Source of the DNA: Brugia malayi | Taxonomy: Eukaryota; Nematoda; Chromadorea; Rhabditida; Onchocercidae | Direction of reading: 5' to 3' | DNA length: 64,000 nucleotides | NCBI RefSeq assembly: GCF_000002995.4 | Contig: NW_025062479.1 | Span: 23,738,221 to 23,802,220 of the forward strand | Shown here: piece after piece, positions 23,161-35,900 of the stretch | Layout: the number at the start of each line of letters is the position of its first letter | How positions within the stretch are numbered: the stretch's first letter is position 1 | Made by a program: the position numbers and the translations under genes | Notes under the pieces: generated by a model | Told to the model about the DNA's origin: nothing | What the model saw: only the letters and a program-made list of their open reading frames with translations | The model's database searches: none

Positions 23161-26100
23161 ACATTGAATGCATTTGTGCATGTATGTATGCAATGCATGC
23201 ATGCATGTATGCATGCATTTTGATGCATTCATTGCTTGCATTCAATCCTTTCTTTACTACTACTACTTTTTGCTAGAAGCTTTCGTATATATTTTTGTTT
23301 TTTTTTTTTGTTTAAAAAGCTATTCTCATTCTATAAAGGTTTTAGCTATTCTTGTCAATATATTTTTACATTCTGAGCTGTTAATTTACACCTCTCTCTC
23401 TTTTTTTTTTTTCATATATAAACTTTTTTCCACTTTCATCGATTTATTAAATTCCTTCCTTCTAGCAAGAAAACAATAAATAAATAAGTAAACAAGTAAA
23501 CAAAGAAAAAATAATAGAAAGAACATTCATTATCGATCATTTCATTTAATATTTATCATTTCTTTTTTGTTTGCATGTGTGTTTATTTGTTTATTTATTT
23601 ATTTAAATTGTTTGATTGAATTTATTGCTATTCATTGATTAGTTTATATTTTGATAGAATAATTTTTAAATAAAATATATTTTCAAATTTATAATAAAAA
23701 ATGAAAATAGAGAGCGAGAGAGAGAAAATAAAGTATTTATAAATTCTTACATTCTGCTTCTTCTTCTTCTTCCTTTTTTTTCCTTGCTTAATCGATAATA
23801 TGGAAGTTTTAGGAGGAAAAAAAAGAAAAGAATGAAAATTTTTTATTTTTATTTTTTTTCTTTTTTTTTTAAAAAAAAAAAATACTCTGAGGAAATAAAG
23901 AAATCGAATAACGATTGACTATTCAAAATGATATAATATTTGAATGGAATGGAATGGAATGAAAGCATCATCATTTCTAGCACTTCATCAACAATTTTAT
24001 ACTTTTTTGAACTATCTTTTCTTGCTACGTCAATCATAAAAATGAGAAACAATCAAAAAAAAAAAAAAAAAATTATGATGGTAAATAATGATAAGTGATA
24101 AAATAATAATGATAACTAGTGATAAAATAATAATGATAATTAGTGATAAAATAATAATGATAATTAGTGATTATTATGTAAGAATTATATATTTTTATTA
24201 AGAATTTTATAAAAAGTTTTATAAAATGTTTATTAATTTAACTAGCTAAATTTACATTAATACTTTTTTAAACGTTAGATAAATTAGTGATTGTATTTTT
24301 ATCATTTGCTACTTTAAAAATTACAGTTTAGTTGGAAGAATGAAAAATTGGCGCTGTTTGCTTAAGTAGTACATATTGCGCACATATTAATATGACTCAT
24401 ATCATATTGTTTGATCAATAAGTTGTCTTTCTTGCATAAATTCTTTATTAGTATAATATTGCAGACTTAACTTAAGTATTAATTAGTTAAAGAAAAATTA
24501 AGTATTACTTACTTAAAAATTAAGTATTATTTACTTAAACAAAAATTCAAATCAAAATAATTGATAATATATTAAATGAATTAATAATAGTAAGAATAAG
24601 AAAGAAATAATGATTGAATAATATTATTAAAGAATTTTTTTTTTTTTATTTCTATCAATTTGCAAACATAATTTTTTCTTTTTTGTGAAGCGACAAAACT
24701 TATTTTGCAGTTGTTAAAAACGGTAATCTTTAACCTTTTTAATCTAATTTTTTTCATCATCAACAAAAACATATAATATGAGAATGAAAACATTATTATT
24801 TATGATTTTTGTGCAGTGATTCATATTAGTTAAAATATGATTTGAAACTATCGATTAGTGTTTAAAACATTTTCAAGATAAGTATGTGTTACTCTTTTAA
24901 CTTATTAACTGATTCAATGTTTTTTGATCGATAAATTACTGAATGAAAGCGCCAAATTAAATGCAAAAAGAAAGTTAACAGACTAATTGAACTGTATCAC
25001 TTTGATTCAATGGTTTTCATCACAATGATACCTCATTTAAATCACAATGATATCTCATCTTATTGTATCACAATTTCTTCCATAACATTTGTCACATACT
25101 TTTGACCAATTTTTTAACTTAAAAAATTTTTTGCATCCATTTAAATTTGCGTTACATCTTTTACCTAAAATTATCATTTCAAATGTGAAATACATATTTT
25201 ATATGACATTAATTTAAGAAAACAAAATATTTTAAGAAATAAAATTTTTACGATATTTCATTTTAATGATTTTATAGAATGTAAGAGAACATTTCTAATT
25301 TCATATTACGTTTATATATTGATTTTTAAGATTAGTTTTTTTAGCTATCGACAAAATTTATTAGATTGCTAAAATCAATGATTAAAGGTTTATCATTTTT
25401 AATTCTCTCATTTCATTTTTTCTCTTTTTTTTTTGTGGAGAGGGGGTGGTTTAAAAAGATTAAAATTTTAAATATGCATATATCTTTTATCGAATAGAGT
25501 AAAATTTTTGAATTTAATATGATCTTTTAAAAATATTTGACAAAAACAAGTAAATATCTATCATGAAATGTTCGTTCTAATTCAATATGACAGCAAACTT
25601 CCAATACTTTATTCCTATCTTTCTAGAATGATTTATTTATAAAATTTAAAGGCATGCAGCATTTTCATGCTTTTAAATTTCATCAGATAGTAATAAGTAA
25701 AAAAAAGACGGAAAAAAAAAAAACAATAAGAAAATGTTATTTGTTTAAAAAAAAAAATACCAATTTTAGCAATGTAATAATTAAAAATCAAAATATATAC
25801 TTATTTTGTTGATAATTTTTCATTTTTGCAAAAATAGCATTTATTGATTTTTGAATAATATGCACAAATGATTTATTATCTTATTGTTATTTGTTTAAAA
25901 GTATAGAATTTATTTATTTATTTTTATTAATGAAAAATAGCATAACTTATATTTATTTTTATTACTAAAAAATGCTATTTTTTTCATAGTTAATATTTTG
26001 TAGTGAAATAAATATTTGATATTATTATTTTCTTCTAAAGTAAACTGATATTATAAATGACAGAAATTTTTTTTTAAAAAAAAAAAGAGAGAAAAAGCAA

Positions 26101-27149
26101 AAAAACTTGAAAATATACATTTGGAATGAATTCATTATTTGAATTTATCGATAGTTAAGATTATTTGACGTCAATTCGAATTGAAATATAATTATGTATT
26201 TTTTAAATATTAAATAAATTTTATCAGTTTTATTATATTTCACACATTTTGCATTCATCGTATTTACATTTCAAATGCGATTTATCATAAATAACTAAAT
26301 TATATTTTCTTCAAAAAAAAAAATTAAAATTATGCACAAAATAAATAAATTTCTGAAGAAAAAAAAAAAAGGATAATAATACCATAATAACTTTTATTTA
26401 TTTATTGTTTTCATTCAATAATTTTTAATTTCACATTTTATTTGCATTTTAATTCATTTAATAAAATTAAAATACAAAAACAAAAAATGCAAATGTTTAA
26501 AAAAAATTTTTTTCTTTATTATCAAAATAAGCATTAATTTTTTTTTTTTTTTTTTTTTTTTCATTAAAAACATATATATTACATAATTTTACAAAAAATT
26601 AAAAATAACCAACAAAAATTTTTTTATTTTTTTTTTTTTTGTTAGCTAAAAAATTTATTGAAAATTAATTTACTCATATAATTTTCAATTTCAAATTTTT
26701 TTTTTCTTCCCTTTTCTATTATTATTATTATTGATAATGAATGATTTTTAAATTAAATTTACTACGATTAAATGTGTCATTTGAAATGAGTGAAATGAAA
26801 TGATAAATAGAATTGAATGAAATTTACAATGACAAAAATTTTTCTGAAGTACCCATAATTTCACTTCCGGAATAGATCATTTTGCTTTATTATTTATTAT
26901 TCATTGAAGAGTAAAAAGATCTTAAAAGAAATTATTCACACATCCATTTATTGTTTTGATATTATCTTTTCAATATTTGTAAATTACTTACTTCGAGAAT
27001 TGGTACTTTTAAAATGCAATTTATTTTGTTTAAATTGATGAGTTTTTTTTTTTTTTTTTTGTTGTGAAAACATAGTTAATATTATAAATTTTTATGTCAT
27101 ATCATTTTTGTTATTGTTTTTTATTTCTAATTGTTTAATTTATGATTTT
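23161..27149. other. Gene-free stretch with small repeats
   Basis: An ATGC-rich tract with repeated GCATGCAT palindromes lies at 23166-23245. GA and CTT microsatellites lie near 23710 and 23758. A 28-bp repeat (AATAATGATAATTAGTGATA core, three copies) lies at 24085-24172. A G-rich GGAGAGGGGGTGG motif is at 25437. The short open stretches at 23168-23479, 23849-24052 and 24581-24793 are low-complexity and unsupported. Confidence 0.5.
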
Positions 27150-27560
27150 TTTTTCAAGATCAATGATTAATGATTAATAATAATATCTAATGATAATGAT
27201 ATGATCTTATCATTTTTCTTTTTTGAAGTAATTATATTTAGTTATTAAACAAGTCTAACATATATATTATATGATAAATTTTTTTTCGAGATTTATGATT
27301 AGTGATTAATGATGATCTTATCTAATAATGATAATGATCAAATAACAGTGATATGATCTTATCATTTTCTTTAAAAAAAAAATTATGTTTAGTTATTAAA
27401 TAAGTCTAACATATATATTATATGATAAATTTTTTTTCAAGATTTATGATTACTGATTAATGATGATCTTATCTAATAATGATAATGATCAAATAACAGT
27501 GATATGATCTTATCATTTTTCTTTTTTGAAGTAATTATATTTAATTGTTAAATAAGCCTA
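27150..27560. repeat. Three copies of a roughly 145-bp unit
   Basis: Copies near 27154, 27283 and 27427 share GATTTATGATTA, TGATTAATGATGATCTTATC, GATATGATCTTATCATTTT and AACATATATATTATATGATA. Copies 2 and 3 are nearly identical. Confidence 0.88.
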
Positions 27561-28309
27561 AATATATATTATTATATGTGTTAAGCAATCATTGAATAAT
27601 GTTTTGATAGAATTTGAATGAGAATAATTTTAAAGAAATATATAACTGTTTTATATTATTATATTTTCAAGTAAATCAATTTTTAATTTTTAACATTTCT
27701 TTTTTTTTTATAGCAAAATGAAATTTTTGATAAATTTACAAATAAAATAAAAACTGAAGCAGTTTAATCGTCAAAATTCTAATTACAAATATGGAAAATT
27801 TTTTCTTTTAGAAGAAACAATTTGTTTTGAGTATGTAATAGAAGTAAGACCAACTCTTACTTATACTCTTTTCATGCTAAAAAAAGATATAATTTCTTTC
27901 CGGTCCGGAATGCTTCTTCCGGAATGCTTGCTTTTTGATGAATAAACATATAGAAAAGAGTAATTGTTTCACAATAATTTCCTATTATTGTTTTTCATTA
28001 AAAATTTTTTGTACCATTTTTCTTCTATACATTTCCGATTTCCGATTTTTGATTTATTATTTACAAAATTTCTAAAACTCAGTGATAATTTTGTGAAAAA
28101 AAAGCGAAACGTAAACAAATAAAAAAACATTTTTTTCTTAATTGCTAGAAAAGATTTTAATTTATAAATTATAATTTAAAAGTTAATTTTTTTCTGTTTT
28201 TCAACTTATAATTTGAAAAAAAAAAAATTTACTTCAAACTTTAATACCAGCAATATAGTTAATATGAACATTTTAAAAGTTAAAAATATTAAAATAAATT
28301 TTTAAACAA
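27561..28309. other. AT-rich stretch, no gene seen
   Basis: Only a small direct repeat TCCGGAATGCTT (twice, about 27906-27930) stands out. No coding block was recognised. Confidence 0.5.
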
Positions 28310-29290
28310 TTACAACAGCACTAAGAAAAAGTAATATGAAGGTAAACAATTATTATACTTACAATCTATTAATAAAAAACTTATACAACCAATAAAATAT
28401 ACTAAAGTAGAAAGAAAAAATAATTTTACGAATAAAATAAATATCTTAAAAGTTTTCAACAACAATAAGCAATAAAAATACAATAGACAATGTTTTTTAT
28501 ATTAATAAAAACAGCAACAATTGATTAATCATTTATATTATTATTTGATTAATATTGATAAAAATTTATGCAATCAATAAAATATATTAAACTACAAATA
28601 AAATAATACAAATAAAATAATTGTCTCAAAAGTTTTCAACAACAATTAGCAATAAAGAAACAATAACAATAAAACAATTGTTTTATATTAATAACAACAA
28701 AAACAACAACATTTTATATAATTATTTAATCAATATTAATAAAAACTTACACAATCAATAAAATATATTAAAATACAAAAAGAAAAAAAAATCTTACAAG
28801 TAAAATAATTATCTTAAAAGTTTTCAACAACAATTAACAATAAAATACAATAACAATAAACAATGTTTTTTATATTAATGATAACAACAACAAAAACAAC
28901 AATATTTTACATTATTATTTAATTAATATCAATAAAAACTTGCACAACCAATATAATATATTAAAATACAAAAAAAACAGCTCTGCAAATTAAATAATTT
29001 TCTTAAAATTTTCCAACAACAATTAAGAATAAAATACGATAACAATAAAACAATTGTTTTACATTAATAACAATAACAAAAACAGCAACATTTTATATTA
29101 TTATTTGATTAATATTAATAAAAACTTACACAATCAATAAAATATATTAAACTACAAAAAAAATAATACAAATAAAATAATTGTCTCAAAAATTTTCAAC
29201 AACAATTAACAATAAAATACAATAACAATAAGCAACGTTTTACATTAAAAACAATTTTACATTATTATTTGATTAATACTATTACTAATA
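28310..29290. repeat. Five or six copies of a roughly 190-bp unit
   Basis: Units share CAATCAATAAAATATATTAA, AAAAGTTTTCAACAACAATT, AATACAATAACAATAAACAA and ATTATTTGATTAATATTAAT. Copies start near 28370, 28560, 28745, 28930 and 29120. It is A-rich on this strand. Non-coding. Confidence 0.88.
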
Positions 29291-30529
29291 TCATTTATGC
29301 TACTTTTTCTTTTCTTTTCTTTTTTGCTTTCATTATTTATTGCAATAATTTTTAAAAATTGCAAAAAGAAAAAAAAAAAAAAAAAAAAAAACGAAACGAA
29401 AATGTTTGTTTAAAATATCAAAAATTAACATTCATTAATCAATATAGTCCGATTTTTTTTTTTTTTTAAATTGGATTCTTTATTTTATGAAAAAAAAAAA
29501 AAAAAAAATAATATAATCCTTTTCAATCTATCAATCTATTTGTTTAGTTTCAAATATTCCATTTATAATAAATTGTTAAAATTTGTTTGTATATTTTAAA
29601 GTTTAATTTAGCGGAAATAACATCATATCTCTTGTAACATCTCAATCATACAATTTGTTTTCTTTTTTAAATCAAAAAAAAAAAAAAAGAAATGGAAAAG
29701 AAAGTAAACAAAAAGAGAAAATGATTTTATAATTTATCTAAATTTAAAAGAAATATTGCGGAAAAAAAAAAGAAACAAATTATTGTATAATTTGATATAA
29801 AGAAATATTGTAAAATATTATAAAATTAAAAAAAAAATTTTTTTTTTTTTTTTATAAATTGGTAAAAATATTTTATAATTTAAATTTATAATATTTTTTA
29901 TTAAGATAAGATTAATTAATTTTATTATCAACTATTTAATTTTTCACTCATTTGAAATAATTATTTAAATGAACTCTCTCTTCCCCTCTCTCTCTCTCTC
30001 TCTTTATTTTATCATTTCACATTTTTGCATTTAAAATTTAGTCACTTTTTTCTTTTGCTCTATTATGTCATTTAATTTTTATTTTTAAAATTTAATCTCT
30101 TTCTCCCTCGCCACTGTCTTATTTCAATTTTACATTTTAAATTTAATCTCTTTTATATTTAAAATTTATTTTCTCTCTCTCTCTCTCCCTATCTCCTCCT
30201 TTCTCTCTCTCTCTAATGTGTCACTTAATTATTATATCTAAAATTTATTCTCTTTCCCTTTCCCTCACTCTCTTTCTCCCTCTCTATTGTGTCATTTCAA
30301 TTTCACATTTAAATTGCAACAGTAAAATAAAGATTTAAATTTAAATTTTTTAACTTTCATTTTAAATTCAACAAAAATGAACGAAAAAAAGAATTAATTT
30401 ATTTGATAGCAAAATTTAATTAATGAAATATTGTAAAATATTTCATTAATTAATAATTTTTTTAATGAACGGATAGAAATATTATATAATTCAAATTTAT
30501 AAAGTATTTTATTAAGAGAAGACTAATTT
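29291..30529. other. Homopolymer- and pyrimidine-rich stretch, no gene
   Basis: Between about 29970 and 30320, CTCTCTCTC tracts alternate with TTTAAAATTTA and TGTCATTTAATT words in a loose 80-90 bp rhythm. The rest is A/T runs. No coding block was recognised. Confidence 0.6.
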
Positions 30530-30660
30530 AAATTTATAAAGTATTATATTAAAATAAGACTAATTAAATTATAAAGTATTATATTAAAATAAAATTAATA
30601 TAATTTTATAAAGTATTATATTAAAATAAGATTAATTTAAATTTATAAAGTATTTTATAA
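30530..30660. repeat. 36-bp tandem repeat
   Basis: About four copies of AATTTATAAAGTATTATATT followed by AAAATAAGATTAATTT. Confidence 0.85.
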
Positions 30661-30825
30661 AGATAAATAAATTTTATTATCAACATTAATGCCATTTATA
30701 TTTCATTTATTTGAAGCAATTATTTTAATAATTGAGTTAATTGGAAATTTTAAATGCAATTTGTGATAATGTTTGCAATTTGTAGTGATTATTTGATTGT
30801 TTATTCCATTCTTATCGATTAACAA

Positions 30826-31830
30826 TCACTAATGCTATTATCATTTTGTTATCACTGATAAAAAAATATATGTGATCATTTTGCATATATTTCTGTTCTT
30901 TTTTCTTTAAAAAAGAAAAACGTTAAGTTTATTTTTCAATTATAGAAATTTTGTTCATTAATTATGCTATTATCATTTTGTTATCACTGATAATATGTAT
31001 ATATATAATATATTCTTTTTAAAAAATGCTAAGTTTATTTTTCAATTATAAAAATTTTGAAAATTAATTATGCTATTATCATATTGTTATCACTGATAAT
31101 ACATATATATAATATATTCTTTTTAAAAATGCTAAGTTTATTTTTCAATTATAAAATTTTCTTTATTAATTATGCTATTATCATATTGTTATCACTGATA
31201 ATACATATATATAATATATTCTTTTTTAAAAAATGCCAAGTTTATTTTTCAATTATAAAAATTTTGAAAATTAATTATGCTATTATCATATATTTTCAAT
31301 TGTAATTTTAGTAACAGAGAGACATTTTCAATTATAAAATTATGATAATTTTGTTATCAAATTGTTATCATTGATAACAGATATATATATATAGTATATA
31401 ACCTTTTTTTTAAAAAAAAAAATGTTAAGTTTGTTTTTCAATTATAAAAACTTTGATAATTAATTATGCTATTATCACATTATTATCACTGATAACAGAT
31501 ATGTATATATAGTATATAACCTTTTTTTTTTAAAAAAAAAACGTTAAGTTTATTTTTTTTTTTTATAAGAATTGTGATAATAAATTACACTGTTATCATG
31601 TTGTTATCACTGATAACAGATATATGTAATATATATCTTTTTTGAAAAGATATATATCGTTAAGTTTATTTTTCAATTATAAAAAGTATGATAACCAATT
31701 ACACCGTTATCATATTGTTATCACTGATAACAGATATATGTACCGTTAAGTTCATTTTTCAATTATAAAAATTATGATAATCAATTACACCGTTATCATA
31801 TTGTTATCACTGATAACAGATTTATAATCA
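30826..31830. repeat. Array of about nine units built on the palindrome GTTATCACTGATAAC
   Basis: The palindrome or a near match occurs at about 30848, 30980, 31086, 31188, 31364, 31475, 31604, 31719 and 31804, spaced about 85-176 bp. Units also share TATATATATAATATATTCTT or variants, GTTAAGTTTATTTTTCAATT and ATTATGCTATTATCA. Each palindrome presents two WGATAR motifs head to head. Confidence 0.9.
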
Positions 31831-32798
31831 TATGCATATTTATATATCCTTTTTTTAAAAAAAAGAAAAGAAATGTTTATTTTATCTTTTTAATTACAAA
31901 AATTTTGATAATTAATTATTATTTATAAAAATTTAAATAATCTAGAGTAAAATTTTTACTATTTGTTTCTTTATTATTATTTTAATTATACTTTTCTTTT
32001 TTTCTCTTCCCCTTTCTTTCTTCTCTTTTTGAAATAAATGACATCATGAAAATAACGATGCCATTTGCTACTCGTACAGGAAAAAAAATGCAAAAAACAA
32101 AACAAGCCTATGGCTTATTTTATTTGCAGGGAAAAAAGGAGAGAGAGAGAGGGGGAAAGAGAGAGAGGGAGAGGAGAGAGGGATAAGTTTATGGCCAATT
32201 ATCAGATATTCTTCTTTTACTTTATCTTTTCATTTTTTTTTTTAAGTTCAATAAATTGAAAAATTGTTTAGTTTCGAAAAAGAAAAGAAAAAAAAGGATA
32301 AATTTTTAGTTTAATTGTGAATTATATAAACAATATTAAATCATTCCTTCCTTTTTCTTTTTTTTTTTTTTTTCTAATTTCTTTAATTTTAGTTTATTAC
32401 TAAAAATTTAAAAAAAAAAAGAACTTTTTAAACTTTTAAAATTTTTACCATTTTTTTAATCAAACAAAAAAACTAAGCATTAATAATTTGCAAAAAATTT
32501 CAAAAAAAAAAAAAAAAAAAAAAAACAAGAACGAAACTAACAATAAATTTGTAAAAAATAATTTTTAAAAAAAAAAGAAATTAAAAATTAATATTTTTAA
32601 AAAAAGGAAAATTAAAAAATATTTTTTTAAAAAAAAAAGAAATTAAAAATTAATTTAAAAAAAAAAAATTTTTTTTATTGTATATCTTTCATTGCTATCT
32701 ATTAATTAAGCATTATTTTGGTTAATTTCAAAAAAAGAAAGAAAGGAATAATTGAATAATTTTAGGCCTTTAATTGCTAAACGGGTCAAAGGGCAAAA
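31831..32798 (+). other. Region upstream of unc-10
   Basis: AT-rich with a GA-rich tract at 32138-32182. An acceptor-like TTTTAG at about 32760-32765 lies 34 nt before the unc-10 ATG, consistent with a trans-splice site or a 5'UTR intron end. A more balanced patch at 32041-32130 (with ATGCCATTTGCTACTCGTAC) could be part of a leader or promoter, but no frame there matches a known product. Confidence 0.4.
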
Positions 32799-32914
32799 AT
32801 GGCTGAACCACCCACGCCCGATTTGTCACATTTAAGTGCAGAGGAACGACAAATTATTGAGGAAGTACTTCAACGACAACGTGCTGAAGAGGAGAAAGAA
32901 ACACAACTTAGCCA
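32799..32914 (+). CDS. unc-10: unc-10 exon 1
   Basis: Residues 1-38, ATG to donor GTAAAT. Starts MAEPPTPDLSHLSAEER, the conserved RIM N-terminus that begins the Rab3-binding helix. Ends two bases into a Gln codon. Confidence 0.9.
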
Positions 32915-35900
32915 GTAAATCATTTTTTTTTTTGAAATATTTTAAAAGTTAAAGTTAGAGTTATACTAGTAATTAATACTGCTAATATTAAGTATTACTA
33001 AATAATAATAGTTAATTTTAATTTTCATTTATCTCATTTAGATTTATGGTTAGATTTAACTTTCAATCGCTTTTTTTATTATTTTTAATATAGAATTTAT
33101 TATTTGTTTATAATAAACAATTTTTCTTTTTATAGTAAACAACTTTTAATTTTAATTTAGAATTTGTTTGTTGTTATCGAATTAATGATAAGTGATAAAA
33201 TTTGAGAAAATACAACTCTGATAAGTTTAGCTTCAAATGAGAGTAAATTTTTAAATTTCATATTCAACTCATCATTTCACTCTCTCCTATTTTTCTAATT
33301 CCACTTATTGTTTACAAGTAAATTATTAGTTTATTTGTAAACAATTGTTACAAAAGTGATTAAAAAATAAAAATGTAAAAATTATATTTTTATTTAATCA
33401 AAATTGGTTTATTTAAATTGCTTGCTTAATCATTTTTGTTTACTTTAAATTACTTATTTAATCATTTAGATATTTTATAGATGAATTGTAAAAATTAAAA
33501 ATATTGTTTAAAAGTTCAAAAAAAATATATTTTACAGATGAAATGCAAAATTTAAAAATAAAAATATAATTAGACCAAATGATTATTTTGATAAATGATT
33601 ATTTGATGCAATTTTTTACACCATTAAATAACAATTTTTAATAAAAATTAAATAATTTTGAAACCAATCTTTTTTTTTCCTTTTGCTGAAATAAAAAAAA
33701 AATAGAATTTAAATAAATAAAAAATTTTGAAATTGAATTTTTTGAAAAAAACTGCATATGTATGTTTTGGTTTTATGATTGAAAATCATTAATCAAATTT
33801 GAGCAACAATAAATTTTTCGTTTTTTTTTTTATTTTAATCAAATTTAATAGTAAAATAAAGATAATGAAAAATGTAACTATATAATTAATAATTTAATGT
33901 AAACAAACAAAAAAAAAAAAAAAAAAAAAAAAAATGAAAATAATAAATAATAAAAAAACAAATAAACAAGCAAACAAAAAAAAAAAATTGATTAAAAATA
34001 ATAATGAATGTAATTAGTATTTGGTAATTTAATGTAAACAAACAAATAAATAAGTAAACAAAAAAAAAAAAATGATTAAAAATAATAATGAATGTAATTA
34101 GTATTTGGTAATTTAATGTAAACAAACTAAAAGAAAAAAATGATAAAAAATGCAACTAGTAATTAGTAATTCAATGTAAACAAACAAAAAAAAAAAAAAA
34201 AAAGTGAAATGTGACAAATAATTCGTAATTCATTTGTAAACAAACAAACAAATAAACAAAAAAACAAAGTGAAAAATATGTATTTTATTGTTAATTTTTA
34301 TTTATTTATTTATTTATTTTTCTTTCTTTCATTTTTATAGAAAAGCAGATGAAGAATTGGAAGCAATCGAAAAGCAAATCAATCAACGAAAAGAGATTGC
34401 ACAACGTCTTGTTGGTACACAGGATGATGCCATCTGTCAAATTTGTCAAAAAACTAAATTTGCAGATGGCATTGGTCACAAATGCTTTTATTGTCAATTA
34501 CGATCGTGCGCTCGTTGTGGTGGTCGTACGGCAAGTAGAAATAAAGTTAGTCAAATTTAAAGAAATTCATTTTTTTTTTTTTTTCTTTTAAAAAAGTAAA
34601 CAAAAAAAATAAATAAACAAAACAAATAAACTGTTTCAATAATATAATATTTGATTTTTATATGTTAATTAATCAAATTTTTATACTATTTATTAAAATT
34701 TTTCGTATCAGAATTATTTGTATCAAAATTTTGTATTATTATTAAAATTTTTGTTTTATTTAATTTAGTAAATAAATAAATAAATGCATATTTACGTATA
34801 TTTAATTATTTTGTAAACAATGGAATATTAGCTATTTTTAACCATTAAATTATTAAACTGTGATGTAAAATCTTTGATGTATTTTAAAATTAAAATTTTT
34901 TCAGTTTATATTTATTGTAATTTTACTTGCAAACATTACAAATTTTATTTACTAATTCAAATAACTGTTTTTTTTTTTTTTTTTTTTTAAAAAAAATTCG
35001 TTGTCAACTGATTAAATTTTTTTTTTTTTGGGAAGGAAATATAATTTTTTGGAAAATAATAGTGACTGAAGGATGATTAAGTTCTTTAATTATTAATTTT
35101 AAAATGATAAACATTGGTTTAATTAACTGTTAAAAGTTTAATTTTTATTTTCAGCTAATTTCAAAAAAAAAAAAAAATATTTATTCCATAGTGTATATTT
35201 ATTCTATTTAAAAAAATTTTAATAATTATAAATTATTAAAAATGCCAGAAATTTGATAAGAAATAAAAAAAAAAGGAAAATTAATGCTAATTTTAAATTT
35301 TATTTTATAGGACAATTGCGCTAATTACTAATATCTATCCAGAGATGATCAATATATAAGCAATATATATTTTTATATTATATATATAATTTAACAATAA
35401 ATAGATTTATAAAAGATTGATAACAATAAATAATAATAAAATGATTGTTAATAATAAATAATTTTAACAAAATGATTGGTAATATTAATAAATAATAATA
35501 AAAATTTCAAAATTATTAAGCAATAATTTTTGTTTATCTTTTTAATTATCAAAAATTTTTTTCTTTAAAGCCAACTTTGTTTACTTTTTTATTTATTAAA
35601 AAACTTTTAAAGCCAATTTGGGCGTGTTCATTGTGTCAACAACGACAACGAATTCTTGCTAAAACTGGCAAATGGTTTCAACAAGCTGCAATGGCTGATG
35701 AAGCAAAAGGGACAGCTAGTCCAGGTGACATAAGGTTGGACTTTAAATTTTGTTTTATTATTAGAATAGAATAGGCTGTAATTAATTAGGCTAATTAAAT
35801 ATTATTATTATTGTTATTAAAAAATCACTTATTATAATTAATTAATATTAAATAAAAATATTGTTAAAATCACTTATTATTATTATTAAAAATTCACTTA

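Noticed and set aside
23168..23479. 103-codon plus frame beginning with Met/Cys/His repeats
   Set aside because: Its start is the translated ATGC microsatellite and the rest is F/L/S from T-rich DNA.
31057..31305. 82-codon plus frame with internal repeats
   Set aside because: Chance openness of the GTTATCACTGATAAC array; hydrophobic low-complexity peptide with no support.
32065..32259. Possible alternative first exon of unc-10
   Set aside because: The frame runs into a GA-tract-derived E/R/G repeat and poly-F, and no phase-compatible donor to exon 2 was found.
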